64,000 nucleotides of DNA from Mytilinidion resinicola. Its lineage: Eukaryota > Ascomycota > Dothideomycetes > Mytilinidiales > Mytilinidiaceae. The notes beneath the pieces were generated by a model. That model made no database searches. It saw only the letters and a list, made by a program, of their open reading frames with translations, and was not told where the DNA came from. Shown piece after piece: positions 21,817 to 33,314 of this stretch. A program made the position numbers and the translations under genes. Location: positions 487,473-551,472 of the forward strand of contig NW_022985454.1 in NCBI RefSeq assembly GCF_010093595.1. Direction: 5' to 3'. Numbering within the stretch: the stretch's first letter is position 1; each line of letters starts with the position of its first letter.

Positions 21817-24083
21817 CTATTGCGGCACGAGGAAGGGGAGACGTGGAAACATGGACTGATCGAGCTCCTTTGGTGCTGACTTTATTTCGCGGAGAGAAGC
21901 GCTGATAAGTGATACGTTTGGATCAAAGCCGCTGGAAGAAGTAAAATCGTGCAACTCCTCCCATATCGCGGGTTTTTCGAGAAAGTCGATGACTGACTTG
22001 TGCAGAAAGTGCACCTCCGGATTGACAAAGCTGTTTATCACGTACGGATATTTTCGTGAACGAGTAGCTTGAGGTATGTCACTCTTTGCAGTTTCGAGGT
22101 GGCTTAGGTTTGGCCTGTATATCTCAAGAAGCCCACAACAGCGACTTCGTATCTTTTCTTCGATTTCATCACGTCTTTGGACCTGCTCTTCTAAACTGAT
22201 CTCCGCGATTTCTGCGTTAATACTAGCGTCCGGGTTGTCTTCGAGTGCAAATGATAACCTTAACGCAGTCATGGGATTGTCGGCTGGGACTTGGCTGCTT
22301 TGGTACATGATTTGGAGCAGCATAGATGCTTGTCGTCTATACGTCGGATCCATCTGGTTGAGTATCTTTTGTTACAGCTTGTCCAGGTCAGATGGTAACT
22401 CGTTGAGCCGGACTTGGAGATCTTCTATTCCGTCATGGTTATAGAGACCGTTCCGTAGAGCTTTAACTACAATAACAACCCAAAGAAACACACCCGAAGC
22501 CTTAGAGACTATTTGACCAATGAGCTCATTAACCGCATGCCTATTGATGCGGACTAATTCTCTCATACGCACATGAGTGTCAAGGTTTTCGGTCACATAA
22601 ATGAGGATGTCTGATCGGGTGAAATCTTGCAGCCTGAGGGTAGGGCAACTTGCAAAAGCTACCGAGCAGGCGGATGTTGGCCGGCTAGACAAGAGGAGTT
22701 TCAAGTTCGGCGAGCAGACTGACCGCAGGTACTCCACAAGCTCGATGTGGTCATCATCGTACTCATCCACTCCATCAATGTGGAGACAGATCTTTAGTGG
22801 CGTGACCGTCTGTGTTGTCAAGAGTTTAAAGGCCTCCTTTAACTCCACAAGAGAAGGATCATTGACCAAGTTGCTTCTCGCGATGCTCCGGCAGTGAATC
22901 GGGAAAACAATGGGGACCAGCCCAGAAAATTGGCTAAGAGTATCGTGCAGAATTGTGCGCAAGAGACCGTGTTGAGACTTCTGCAGTATCGTTCCAGTAT
23001 TCCAAAAGTAAAATGAGAGGACAATAAAGGCTCCCCGTCAGCCCATGTTGCGAGGAGTTTCTGCATGCGTGGCTCATTGCCGATGAACTTCATGAGCGTA
23101 GACTTGCCTGAGCCAGCTTTGCCGCTGATCCAGAAGCAGCCTTCGCCATGTTGAAGCCACTGTGACAGACTGTCCAAGGCCCAACCGAATGGTACCCGGC
23201 CGTTGAACACCCACTCGAATGTCTTCCTATACGCATCTGAGACCTCCGCACGTCTATCCCCCATAAACCTGAACCACAAGAAGTTCAATATGTCTTCCTG
23301 AATTTTCCCTAAATGTTGTAGCGAATCCTGATAAAGTGTGGTTGATATGTCCCTAGCTGTAACGTGTCCTTGGAGGGTGGCAATAGCCGCAATGGTCTCT
23401 TCATATCTGACTCTGTCAAGTTCGCTTTCTTCGTTCTGACGTTGTAAGAGGTTATCGCGTCCTGTCGTGAAAAATTTCCTGTTATCAAGCAGGACATCTG
23501 CAATCCTTTTGTGTTCCTCTTTCAGTTGATCGAATCGCTCATCTCGTCGAGCTGATTGAATCGAATTTTCTGAGTTAGGGTTCATCTTGAGAGAAACAAC
23601 AACCCGGAGGATGAGCTCATTTTGCAGTAGATCAAGCTTATCGCTCATTTCGGTAAGCTTTCTCTTGTTAAAGACAGCATCTAGGGCTTGCCGAAAGCTC
23701 TTCAATGGGCTGTGCTTCCCATGATGGCAGGACACGAAGTCAACTAGCTGGATGAGCTCGTCTGCCACCTTAGCCGTTTCTGATGCCAGATTTTTCAGTT
23801 TCTTTCTTGATCAGCAAGGCTCGCATGGTATCACGACGGTAAGGCTTACTGTTTCGTCGGCCGATAGAGTGGATTCCGATTCTCCCGAAGTTGAGACTGA
23901 CTCTAAGACGCTTTCAAGACTTCGAGTCAAATCCTTCAGATCACCTGCAACGGATTTTGCTTCGTCGAAGCTGGCTATGGAGCCTTTTTTGTAGATTTCG
24001 CGGCCCCTGCCCACGAGTCTGGAGCCGAAATCGACGATTTGAACGATAGAAGTTGCCAAGCTCAGGGCTGTGAAAGGGTCCAT
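21817..24083 (-). pseudogene. NACHT-domain STAND (fungal NLR-like) protein, disabled
   Basis: Starts at ATG 24083 with MDPFTALSLATSIVQIVDFG, the usual N-terminus of fungal NACHT proteins thought to act as signal-transducing NTPases in immunity or incompatibility. Exon 1 is 24083..23850; removing a 48-bp intron (23849..23802) keeps frame into a helical region. Walker A is GCFWISGKAGSGKSTLMKFI (about 23100). Near 23035 the frame slips, then FYFWNTGTILQKSQHGLLR resumes in another frame, followed by Walker B ICLHIDGVDEYDDD (about 22770). A TAA at 22374..22372 breaks the reading again between DLDKL and QKILNQMDPTYRRQASMLL. The end at 21817 is short of the usual C-terminal repeats. Lesions and truncation indicate a dead gene. 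Confidence 0.82.
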
Positions 24084-25879
24084 CTGGAATTGTAAATGGG
24101 TTAGGGGAAAAGGTGAGTCAACTTGGTAGGTAGAGGGATCTTGATTTCGAGAGCTATTCTGTTTACTGCTCTCCTCGCATTAAGTGCGACGAATTTTCAG
24201 CCTTGCACTGCCACATCTCAGCTCTGCCCCTTGCACTGCAAAGGGTGCCGCTGAGTGCATATTCACGACCCCAGCAGCTACCCTGCTACCTACGAGTAGG
24301 CTAGATGGCCTAGGGTAGACCAAATTCAGCTAGACGCAACATTGGGGCTGCCGCTAGTTATTTACGTTAACTCTCTGCCTAAGCGGCGACGTAGTAGTTA
24401 GCAGTGCTAGCTATTATAATCAACTCTTCTAGGACAGCAACATAGTAGTTAGTAGTAGTAGGTAGGATATAATATAGGTAGCCTATAAAGCCTACCTAAT
24501 AGATATACTAGGACAAGCTAGGAAATTATAATAGGCTGCATATAGTATACATAAGGGAGGGAGGAAAGGAAATGGCAAGCAGAAAAGACACGGGTAAGAA
24601 CACTGGCTAGGCACTCTTTCTCCTTTTCCCCCATCAGGTTTGGAGGTTTTATTGAGGCCAAATGGATGTATTTGTGTACACTGTATATTAGCGGTTAGGA
24701 CTCGGCATCGTGCCTCCTGAGGCCCCAGCATATGCCTAATAAAACCACTACCGCCACCATCGAAAATATGGACACGGGTCGCGGTGAAGAACTCCTCCCT
24801 CACAGCTGCATACTACGGCACATAGACTGTCCTCTTTATCCAAAAACCTAACATTCAATATACCGAAACCTAGGCAACGCAATAGGTAGTGGTTGGTTCT
24901 AGAGTAACCTCCCCGCAGACGCCCTGCTGGATCGCCATCCGTTGCAACCCCGCCTACACCAAATCAAACGACTCATCCGTCGGCTTCATCAGACGCTCCC
25001 AGCATCAAGCACCAAATGATGTAACATGTAACAGGCTTTCATGTAAACCCCGTAAAGGGCCTACGTCCTGAACCATGAAAAAGAAGGATATCCCTTCTTC
25101 CCCCACTTTTGACTGAGCGCAGCAGGGTTGATATATCAATGCCCGTACCACAATCTCTCATCCCCTGGACCATCGAACCTTGAGAACTGTCCGGTGTCCG
25201 ATTTGGATAGCGTTCTACCATGCAGGACCTCCAGTGAAGATGGCTACAGCCTCCCGGTTGTTTATAGTGTGGTAGTGTCCCCAGACGAAGCACGTAACGA
25301 TGGCGAAATTCTGGAAACTCGGCTTGAGTAAAATCGGAGCGCAATCAAAAGATATCGAGGGCATCTTGCTCATTCTTAGCGAAAGCTCCATCCACCGCAC
25401 CCTTGGAGTAGCTGCGTTTACCTAGAGGGAGCTGACGCGAGTAGAGTGCGGTCCTTGGGAAGCACAGCTCGGGCTGAACGGGTGTCAAGTCAGGAAGTAA
25501 TCTAGATTCCTTGGGCTCTAAATACTGGCCACTCCGTTCAGGTATACTCAAGAAGACGCCAACTGGATAGACTGTGGCAGGATACGAACTAAAACCATAT
25601 AGGGAAGAGTACACTTTGACAACACATTAAGTTCTAATTACATAGTAACCTTCCGGGAAAGCCCTATTCCTAACTTCTCACTATACATTACTAAATAAGT
25701 AGAGGCTATTCAGTGGCAACATCTACATTACGCATCTCTGTAAACTTTGCTACCAATTAAGCGAAAAGTGGGGAAAAGATCTATGATCTAGACGGTCATA
25801 CTCTTGCAGACGTTCTAGATTAACTGATGGAAGTAGCTTAAAACATCGACAGAAGAAAAACGTTTCTCTCCTCAGTAGT
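24084..25879. other. Intergenic, partly AT-rich, no supported gene
   Basis: About 1.8 kb. At 24360-24560 the sequence is AT-rich with short TAG/TAT repeats like the transposon block and may be an old element fragment. Several overlapping minus ORFs at 25040-25614 have no recognisable domain and shift frame. No supported gene. Confidence 0.45.
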
Positions 25880-28250
25880 TCAAACAACGCCATGGCTGAC
25901 TACTTCTCCGTGACTACCAGTATTTTGTTCACTGGGGCCATCTACGTCTGATGATTCCGGCAGGTCTTCCTCTCTTAATTGAATATTTGCTCGAAGCGAT
26001 TGCCAGCTAGGATATCTCCAAAAATTCCAAAACGTGACAGCTGGGTTCTGAGGGAATGTGAGCATCCACCCACGCTTGTGCTGCAAAATGCCCCCACTTC
26101 GTTCGCCTGAGTCGAATCGTAGCCTGGTGCCAATCGAAAGAATGTATACTGCCGCCAATGCTCCCGCAAGCCATGATATCCATACCATGGTCGCCAAAAT
26201 CCAAGGTGTTACTGCCAATGGGAGGCTATTTGGTTGCTGGAAGAGGGGTATAGCAATTATGAAGAGGTTTCCCAAGAAGAAGATTACCCCCAAAGCATAT
26301 CGGGAAATCTTCAAGAATGCTCTTCGAGATGCTCCGGTGAACCGACGGAGGGGCAAAGACTGTGTAGATCGCGCTGGGGATGCGTTTGACGCCGAGGAGT
26401 TAGGACGCATTAGCGGTGACCGAGAAGATGATCGCGGGATTGACCTCGTTGGGGAAGGCGAGTCGAATTGCGGCGAGCGTGGGTCTCCATTTTCTGGATG
26501 AGTTGCGCCCCGTTCCATGCATCTGCGGTTTGTGCTAATCTTATCCCCGTCAATTATATATCCAATCCCTAGAATAACTGCAAAAGTCAGCGTCAAGCTT
26601 ATAGCAGCCGGATGACAACAATTGAGGGTATACAATGCTTACGTCCGACAATAGATTGGCTATATACAACCATACTAGTGATATAAAGCGGTATGTTTTC
26701 GGTGTCATTGGGAAGCAATATGGTCATTGTGCTAACATATGTAGTCAAAGCTACGAGAAGGAGAGCTCCTCTTGGAGTCCCTATATCGTCCCATTTAGAG
26801 AGACCGTAGGATGAGCTTGCTTGGAAGGTTAGGTAGTGCGGAATCAACCTCTTCCACGCGATCTTTCTGATTACTGGAAGTAATCAGCGCTTGTGGGAGG
26901 CAGGCAAGAAGCCAGTTTCGTTGGACTAACCTCTACTATTCGTATACACGACACTGACCACGTTTCCTAATGTAGATAATGCAACAAGGAGGGAGAATAT
27001 ATACTCTAAATCGGCACTTCTTTGTATGCCAAAGATCTGTAGAGATGGTTAGCCCGCCGATGAGCTCACGAATTGGCATGAAACATCACCTTTCTTGCCA
27101 GGAGGAGCAAAACGTATCGCTTTTCTTGGTCTATCGTTTCCAAATCGAAGAGCCGCAGCTGTATTTGTTAGCCTCTTTCCAAGTGGTGTACGGAAGCATT
27201 GACTGACCAGTAGCAGATTATACAGGGAGTAAATGATAGTAACGGTAATGACGGCTACATATGTGCCAAGCTTCAGTGTCTTGACGCGCGTCTGGGAGCA
27301 CTCGTTGGTGTGCTCCTCTTCTCCTCCGTGGATTTCCGACGAAACATAATCTATTGTGGAAATGGTCAGGCTTCATATTATGGAACAAGGGCTTCCAGCT
27401 GGACGCACTAGCACTTTGCCACCCATCATAGCTATAGAGGACAAGGACCAGGGCCTCCAGCTGCTTGAATGACGTCGATGGCTCTCTAGGCAAGTGTGCT
27501 TCATCCTGGAACCATGCACCGGGAGCAGGTTCCAATAGGATGCGGAGGAATCCAACGAGGACCAATACCAGCAAGAACACCACCTTGATTAAAGCTAATG
27601 CACGGTTTGCAAACAGCGCAAATCTCGGGGCCCTGTAGTGCAACCAACAGATGAACAGGGCCAGCAAACTTGCTAAGTGCGTTGTACGCCATGCGTTCGG
27701 CTCGGCAACAAGACCTCCAAAAATTTGTCGGGCGAAGACCAATGAGCTGGCTGCAGGTGTCGAAAATGCTATGAAGGACCACGCAAATGAGCACATGAAT
27801 AGGAGAGGAGGTCGTGGAAGTATCCTAGATATCTTGCTTTGTTGTCAGCGGTGAGAGTAACTTGCCGACATGGATTAACGCTGACATAGATGAACTCGCC
27901 GCCATTGAATGGCCACGCTGACCCGTACTCGAGGTTGATGTATGCGCTATGAACTATGATTGGCTTATTCTCAACCAAGCAGATTGAGACACGAGGGCAT
28001 ACCATAGAAGAGTGTATATTCCAACAAGCGGCCAAACCAATATCGCCATGATTCCCCCACCGAAGTGAGTTGCCACAAAGCCTGGCAGGAGAAATATTTT
28101 CCAGTCGATTAGTTGATTGAGAACAAGGCAAATGACATCCGCGGTGTAAAGCACATGTAACATTATGGATCGTTGTCACACCCAGGGTCCGTTCGTGGTC
28201 ACACGACGAGCCCAATAATCCGCAAAACCTCAGTGACCTCGGTCTTCATT
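25880..28250 (-). CDS. APC-family amino-acid permease (LAT/MUP1-like), integrity uncertain
   Basis: Multi-exon membrane transporter for amino acids (family inference). Recognisable in order: TEVTEVLRIIGLV (about 28240), FLLPGFVATHFGGGIMAILV (28080-28040), AYINLEYGSAWPFNGGEFIY (27930), CSFAWSFIAFSTPAASSLVF, ALVLVLYSYDGWQ, YVSSEIHGGEE, KLGTYVAVITVTIIYSLYNL, SADLEYIFSLLVALSTLGNV, a segment ending near 26643, and a last exon 26577..25880. Clean introns are 26930..26874 and 26642..26578. The junctions near 27880 and 27090 do not keep frame with good splice sites, and the usual G-[ST]-G-I-F helix break reads D-W-K-I-F. I count roughly 10-12 hydrophobic segments and a basic loop near 26450. It is either an active gene with splice sites I misplace or an early pseudogene. 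Confidence 0.7.
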
Positions 28251-28650
28251 GGACCAGTAGGCATATATTCTCAAAAATGGCGGGCACACAAAGAGACTAG
28301 GACCTCAGGGTTCATTGGAGCTGAGCGCGAGATCGGAGAGAGAATCGTAGCTTCATCGCTAAGAATATCAAGTAGGGAGAGCTACACAAGAAGGCAACGG
28401 ACTGTCGACAGGGACAGGTGGCATAACGCCCATGTTGCGGCTCTGGGAGATTGCCTTGCTTTGGTCACATGGATTGTCCAGACCGGAGGCATAAATGAAA
28501 GTTAAGTCCTCAGGCTTGATGGCCTGCACGCGTGCACTATCAATTGCGCCTTATCACAACCCTCTCGAAGACATAAACCCTGCCGAAGACGATACACCGT
28601 TTCGGAGCGGCTGATAAGAATTACACCCACCCCGCCCTACCTACCGGAAA

Positions 28651-28997
28651 ATGGGTCCTACGGAGGAGCAGATAATTGACGGCAAATACATGACAGAGCG
28701 AAATGTGGTATGGGCGTACCTTATTGAGCGATACGGGGAGGGTAATTTTAACGTGGAAGTGCGTTCTCTAGCCTCTACTGCAGAAGTATCTGATCTGACG
28801 GAATATAAGTAGGTAGACGGCGGAGAGAGATTGAAACTCCAGGTGCCAATTGGTAAAAAGCTGAACGGTGTAAGAGATCAATTCTTCTCTATGTCGGAAA
28901 TAACATTGCTGACTTCTGACTCCAGATTGAAAAGCAGGAGATACAGGATCGTTCACAGAAGGCTATTGAAAAGGCGCAAGAGGAGGAAAAGAAATAG
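28651..28997 (+). CDS. Small three-exon protein of unknown function (78 aa)
   Basis: I do not recognise the family. Exons 28651-28758, 28813-28869 and 28926-28997 are joined by GT-AG introns of 54 and 56 bp; the second donor is a consensus GTAAGA, and all junctions are in phase 0. The product opens with MGPTEEQIIDGKYMTERNVV, has a central basic segment (RLKLQVPIGKKLNG) and ends in a charged helix (IEKQEIQDRSQKAIEKAQEE, then EKK). It is highly charged, with no signal peptide or membrane segment. Too short and too split for ORF scanning; support comes from two in-frame introns that remove every stop. Confidence 0.6.
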
Positions 28998-29283
28998 AGA
29001 TCAAAAGAAGCAGAGACAATAAGGAGCAATAGGAGTACAGCGTAACGCCAGTTGATGCGAGCATGAGAAAGCGGGTGTCAGGAATTCGCCTTTTTTTTTC
29101 CTTTTTGCAGTGGCTTTTCTGTCCGGTCAGACGGTCGTGTCTCACAGACACAAGGCGTGCGATGTTGGCATTCGGATTGGGGAGCAGCTACGGGGCGAGT
29201 TCTCGTTCAACCGACAGACTCAGGTTGCAGCACTACAACCTAGGATCAACAACTCATATGCCAGAAAGCTACTCTCCGAACAT

Positions 29284-29364
29284 CAGCTGTAGAGAACCCA
29301 GCTGAAATCTCAGCTGTAGAGAATCGAGCTGAAGCCTCAGCTGTGCAGGGCTCATCTGAACTTA
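29284..29364 (+). repeat. Three tandem 27-bp units
   Basis: Units begin at 29284, 29311 and 29338 with CAGCTGTAGAGAA or CAGCTGTGCAGGG. In one frame they encode a nine-residue repeat (SAVENPAEI, SAVENRAEA, SAVQGSSEL) that runs on to SAPPWGWPPSFP and a stop. That frame has a stop upstream at 29238, so a functional protein is not supported. Confidence 0.8.
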
Positions 29365-29379
29365 CTAGCGCGCCACCCT

Positions 29380-29470
29380 GGGGGTGGCCCCCTTCCTTCC
29401 CCTAGTATATATACAACTAGCTAGACGTCTATAGAAATCAGAGTTCACATCAATTTAACCTGAGTGACAG
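29380..29470 (+). mobile_element. Probable LTR fragment, related to 14784-14880
   Basis: Both places share, in the same order and orientation, a GGGGGTGG core, a TATATATACA box, a TCTGAG/ATCAGAG word and an AATTCAACCTGAG or AATTTAACCTGAG end. The order of TATA box and downstream AC-rich end fits an LTR of a copia-type element. Boundaries are not defined. Confidence 0.45.
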
Positions 29471-30071
29471 GGAGGGAGGGGTGCGGCTGCCATTCGATGA
29501 TGGGACCAGCCGTCCCGTGCCATTGGCAGGGACGTGGCTTGCATACTTATCATGCGGGGATTCCCTAGATATGAATCGCCGATTGCCAACTCAACTCGAG
29601 CATGATGTAATGGAATTCAAGAGAAGTTCAAGATGCGGTGGAAATCCATGTCCGGTGCGTTTCTTTAAGGTGTTGCTCAGATCGCTATTTTAGCAGCCGC
29701 TCTGCCACGTTAGGAATAGCTTCTTTCCTTCTTTGGCTATATATCTCACGTGAAAGGCTTATCGCGTTTCGCAAGCAGCTGCAATCGCTTACTCGCATAA
29801 GATAGAAAAGGGAGACTTGGTCGCGGAAGTCCTTGACGCGCGTATCGTGTTGCAGTGCCCGGGCGCAGTCACTTTTTCCAGCCATGAAGACACCTACACG
29901 TATTTAGCTTTTGATCTGTCCCGTTGCCTGCTTTCATCCCAAGCCTACCGGTGTCTAGATGTAGTCGTTCCTTGGTTGCCCGCTTCTGCCTTGCTGCCCG
30001 AGGCTGATGAAGTAGAATTCTAAAGTACGGCCACTGAGCCCTCCTTCTAGCTAAAGATTTCTGGGGACAAG

Positions 30072-32027
30072 ATGCTAATTGAAAACAGGATGTTGGAGCG
30101 CAACTGGGATGGCGACCCTTTCTCCGGATGGCAGCAGTATCCTATGAATTTATCTATACCTCTACTCTACGTGGACTCGAAACACTGTTGCGAACAGCTG
30201 TCCAAACACTCGAAAACTTTATTCTGCGCAGACGAACATTGCAAACTGCAAGCACTCCTGCTTGGAGATGATCCCAACAAAAGAGGTTTGCATTCTTCAT
30301 GCACTATTTTCTGTGCCATCTCACCTTGCATTGCACGAGGGTAATTCGCTTACGAATTTGCTACTCCTAATTAGGTAGCGGGAGAGTTACAGAGCTTGTT
30401 ATCATCACTGACAGCTCGGATCTCGCTGAATTTCTCGAAAGCTCTGACTCCTCGACCAAGGCATTGTGAGCACAACAAATCCCCAGATAGCATGGGCCTT
30501 TGGTGGCCAGCATACGGAGCTGATACCATCTAGTTTTATGCGCCAGAACTATTCTTGGGGTAGACTTCGCATTTCAGAGGAAATAGGACGGAAACTGTTC
30601 ACGTCTTTGATGGTACATCCAAGCTTTTTAGCTGTTGTCCATCTTTTTGGAGAGAAAACAGAGCCAGTCGAGGAAAGTTTGTCGGTATATTTTTGTCACC
30701 CTTTATCGCAATATCGACCGAAGAGCCAGGAAATTCCACCTTTTATGAACGGTGGATATGGTAGGTCGTAGCCATGTACATGCCCAGGACTTTGAAATGG
30801 CTATGCTAAGAGAATACAGTCGTTGGTTACAACTTGAAATATGCAGCAAGACACGGTAGATCATTTCTCGAAGATCCGTTCTCGGTCAGGGACGCCGGCT
30901 TATTTCAATTCTACGCCAAAGGATCGCATACAGTTGAACGGTGCAATTGGATCTTCATCAATCTTCCTGAGACTCTGGAGCAACGTTTGGCGGAGGTTCT
31001 CAAAGATGCGGAAGGAATCGAGTGCGACCTTCAGTTTCAGATAAACGCGATGGTGCTTTTGGATGCAACTAAAGATTGGAAAATATATGTTAACTTCTTG
31101 GAAGAGTTCTTTCGCAGATTGGTAAGTAGTATACAGCACGACGTAACTGGTCACAACTTCAATTAACGACTCAACTATTTGACAGCTGGAGGTTGGCTTC
31201 TACACGAAAGTTGACGGCCCTACAAATTCTGGAGACATCAACGCAGACTTTTCAGACATTCGCAAGCTGCAGCTGTTCACGGATAAGCTCCGTGGACTTC
31301 ATCAATCTATACGACTCAACTTGGATTTGGGTGCAGGCTTGCAACAGTCTATGAATGACATGGGCAAGACATCTGATATGACCTCATCCGCACGCTCATC
31401 CGCTTTGGAATCGTTCAATTCTCAAATGAATATGTTCATTTGGCAACATCGAACCCATCTTGGCAGAATTGAATCGCTAATTGCGCGAGCACAAGGCGTC
31501 TCCTCGTTGGTAAATAATAGAGCTCGGCATGTGATAAAGGCCTGCTGACGTCTCCGCAGATCCAAAGTATCCTAGACATCAGAACTGCAGACAGTAGCAC
31601 TCGCATAAACAGTGCTGTGCATGATATTACGGAACAAGGAATGGAGGAAAACAAACTGATTAAACGTCTTACGCATCAGTCGACGCAAGATACACGGGCC
31701 ATGAAGGTGATAGCATTCATCTCTGCAATCTTTCTGCCAAGCACATTTGTCGCCGTAGGTCTCCAATGGTGGTATTTTAGGCGCCAACGTTAACCTGGAG
31801 TCTTTGCGCAGACTCTCTTTGGTTCCAATTTCTTTGGATTCAAAACAGAAGCAAGTCATAGCGTTCTCGTTGTGGCTGAAAACGTTTGGATCTATGTTCT
31901 AGTTGCGTTCGGTTTGACCAGCCTAACAGTAGCGTTGTGGTTCTGGTACCTAAGGGCTCGAAGGGCCGCAGGTAAAAGTGCCTTGGACCCGGATATTGAA
32001 TTGGTCATGGTGGAAATGGCCCGCTAA
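30072..32027 (+). CDS. CorA-like membrane protein (fungal Mg2+/metal-transporter-like family)
   Basis: Seven exon blocks: 30072-30285, 30375-about 30464, about 30466-30760, 30820-31121, 31186-31509, 31560-31754, 31812-32027. Introns have good GTAAGT/GTAGGT-type donors. The N-terminal soluble part includes LERNWDGDPFSGWQQYP and PQIAWAFGGQHTELIPSSF; a helical stalk follows (RLTHQSTQDTRAMKVIAF). The membrane end has two segments: VIAFISAIFLPSTFVATLFG with FGSNFFGFK in place of the canonical GMN loop, and VWIYVLVAFGLTSLTVALWF. A short C-terminal tail follows. Divergent GMN is usual in this fungal branch, so ion transport is not assured. At 30463-30466 the frame changes without a usable intron (only 21 bp between GT and AG), so the gene may carry a frameshift. 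Convergent with the kinase at 33315. Confidence 0.8.
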
Positions 32028-33314
32028 TATGCTCCCTTCACAAGGAAGGTTGGGATGTCCCTCACACGTGCCATTGAAACGAAGACGTAAGACTTGGCTA
32101 GCTTTTCCATGTTTGGAGCAGAAAGGAGGATCTTGTGTCGTGCCCATTGGAACAGTTGACGATTCTTTTCCAATTTGGTTTTTTCATGCTCCGTTCACGT
32201 TGTGCTTCCTATACTTGAGCCCATCCGTTGTATATACCAAGTGAAGCAGATACGGTCTATGAAATCTATCTTCACTGGGAGTTGGTTCACAGGCGTTGTC
32301 TATTTCTTCTTCAGCAGTTTCGCCTACGTGCTATTACAGGACTTTACGACTCCTAATGTCCGTAGTCCACCAGGGAAGAAGGAAGATAACACCAGTTCTT
32401 TAAAAAAAAAAATGGTAAGGTCCATACCCCATACAAAATACCAAACTTACTAACAATTGTAAAAGCACAATCCACCTGAAATAACATGCTATCCTGAATT
32501 GATGCCGTATGATTCGAACGTATTGAATGTCGGCTTGTATTACAGCCACGTATGGGGATTATCATGGATATTCTTCATCTTGGTTTGCGACTCGAAGCTG
32601 ATGTGCGTCATCTTTCCATTCTTGGAATACAACGTTAAATTTTCGCCGGAACGAGTCGCGATCTAGAAAGTCCGGGTATTAGCGACTACGCGACGACTAT
32701 GCTCAGACTCAGATATGTACCGTCTGCTGTGCGAAAATTGACTTGAGTCTCCTGATTTGGGCTGAACTCGTGCGATGCGCGAACGTTGGGGGGAATTCCT
32801 GACTGGAGATTTATTGCACGAAGATGAACGTTGTGCAAGATTAACGACGTCTCGGATTTAACGTCTACTGTCGTGCCCGGGGAAACTTTACAAACAAATG
32901 TTAATGACAACCTATAATCAGAGACATAGGGCAAGTTTACCGTATGTTAAGTACAGTAAGTGTGACGAAAACATTGCTAGCTTCATGTTTAATTTGGACT
33001 GACGTGGTCCAGTGGCCGATTTCTCTGGCGAAATTCTTGGTACAGCTCTGTCAGTCCAAATTTGAACGACGCTATCGCTGATTATAGTGGGATCTTTTTT
33101 TGAGAACAGGAACCAGGGCCACATTGTCCGCTTTGAGAGTACCCAGAAAGATGGCAATAGTATGGAGAGACTTGAAACGCGTACGCTAGTTAGCAGTTTG
33201 CTGCATTTTCCATAACAATGAATGAATCGGATATGTGCCTACTGGCTAGGAGAAGTGAGCTTACTTATCGTGAACTAAGAATCCTGACAGTTGACCCTGA
33301 AATCTGAAGGCGTC
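32028..33314. other. Region between convergent genes; possible decayed minus-strand fragment
   Basis: Minus-strand ORFs at 32934..32686 (SLILHNVHLRAINLQSGIPP, NFRTADGTYLSL) and around 33000 look protein-like and might join through an AG near 32930, but stops and frame changes prevent a model. Nothing is recognisable as a family. Confidence 0.35.

Larger units (their letters stand above)
28998..30071. other. Intergenic with repeat and possible LTR fragment
   Basis: Holds the 27-bp tandem repeat (29284-29364) and a stretch (29380-29470) resembling 14784-14880. Other ORFs here have no recognisable domain. Confidence 0.5.

Noticed and set aside
24672..24740. tRNA-like stretch (TTAGCGGTTAGGACTC and a GGCA...TGCC hairpin)
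   Set aside because: No matching acceptor stem or T arm could be found; at most a decayed tRNA-derived fragment.
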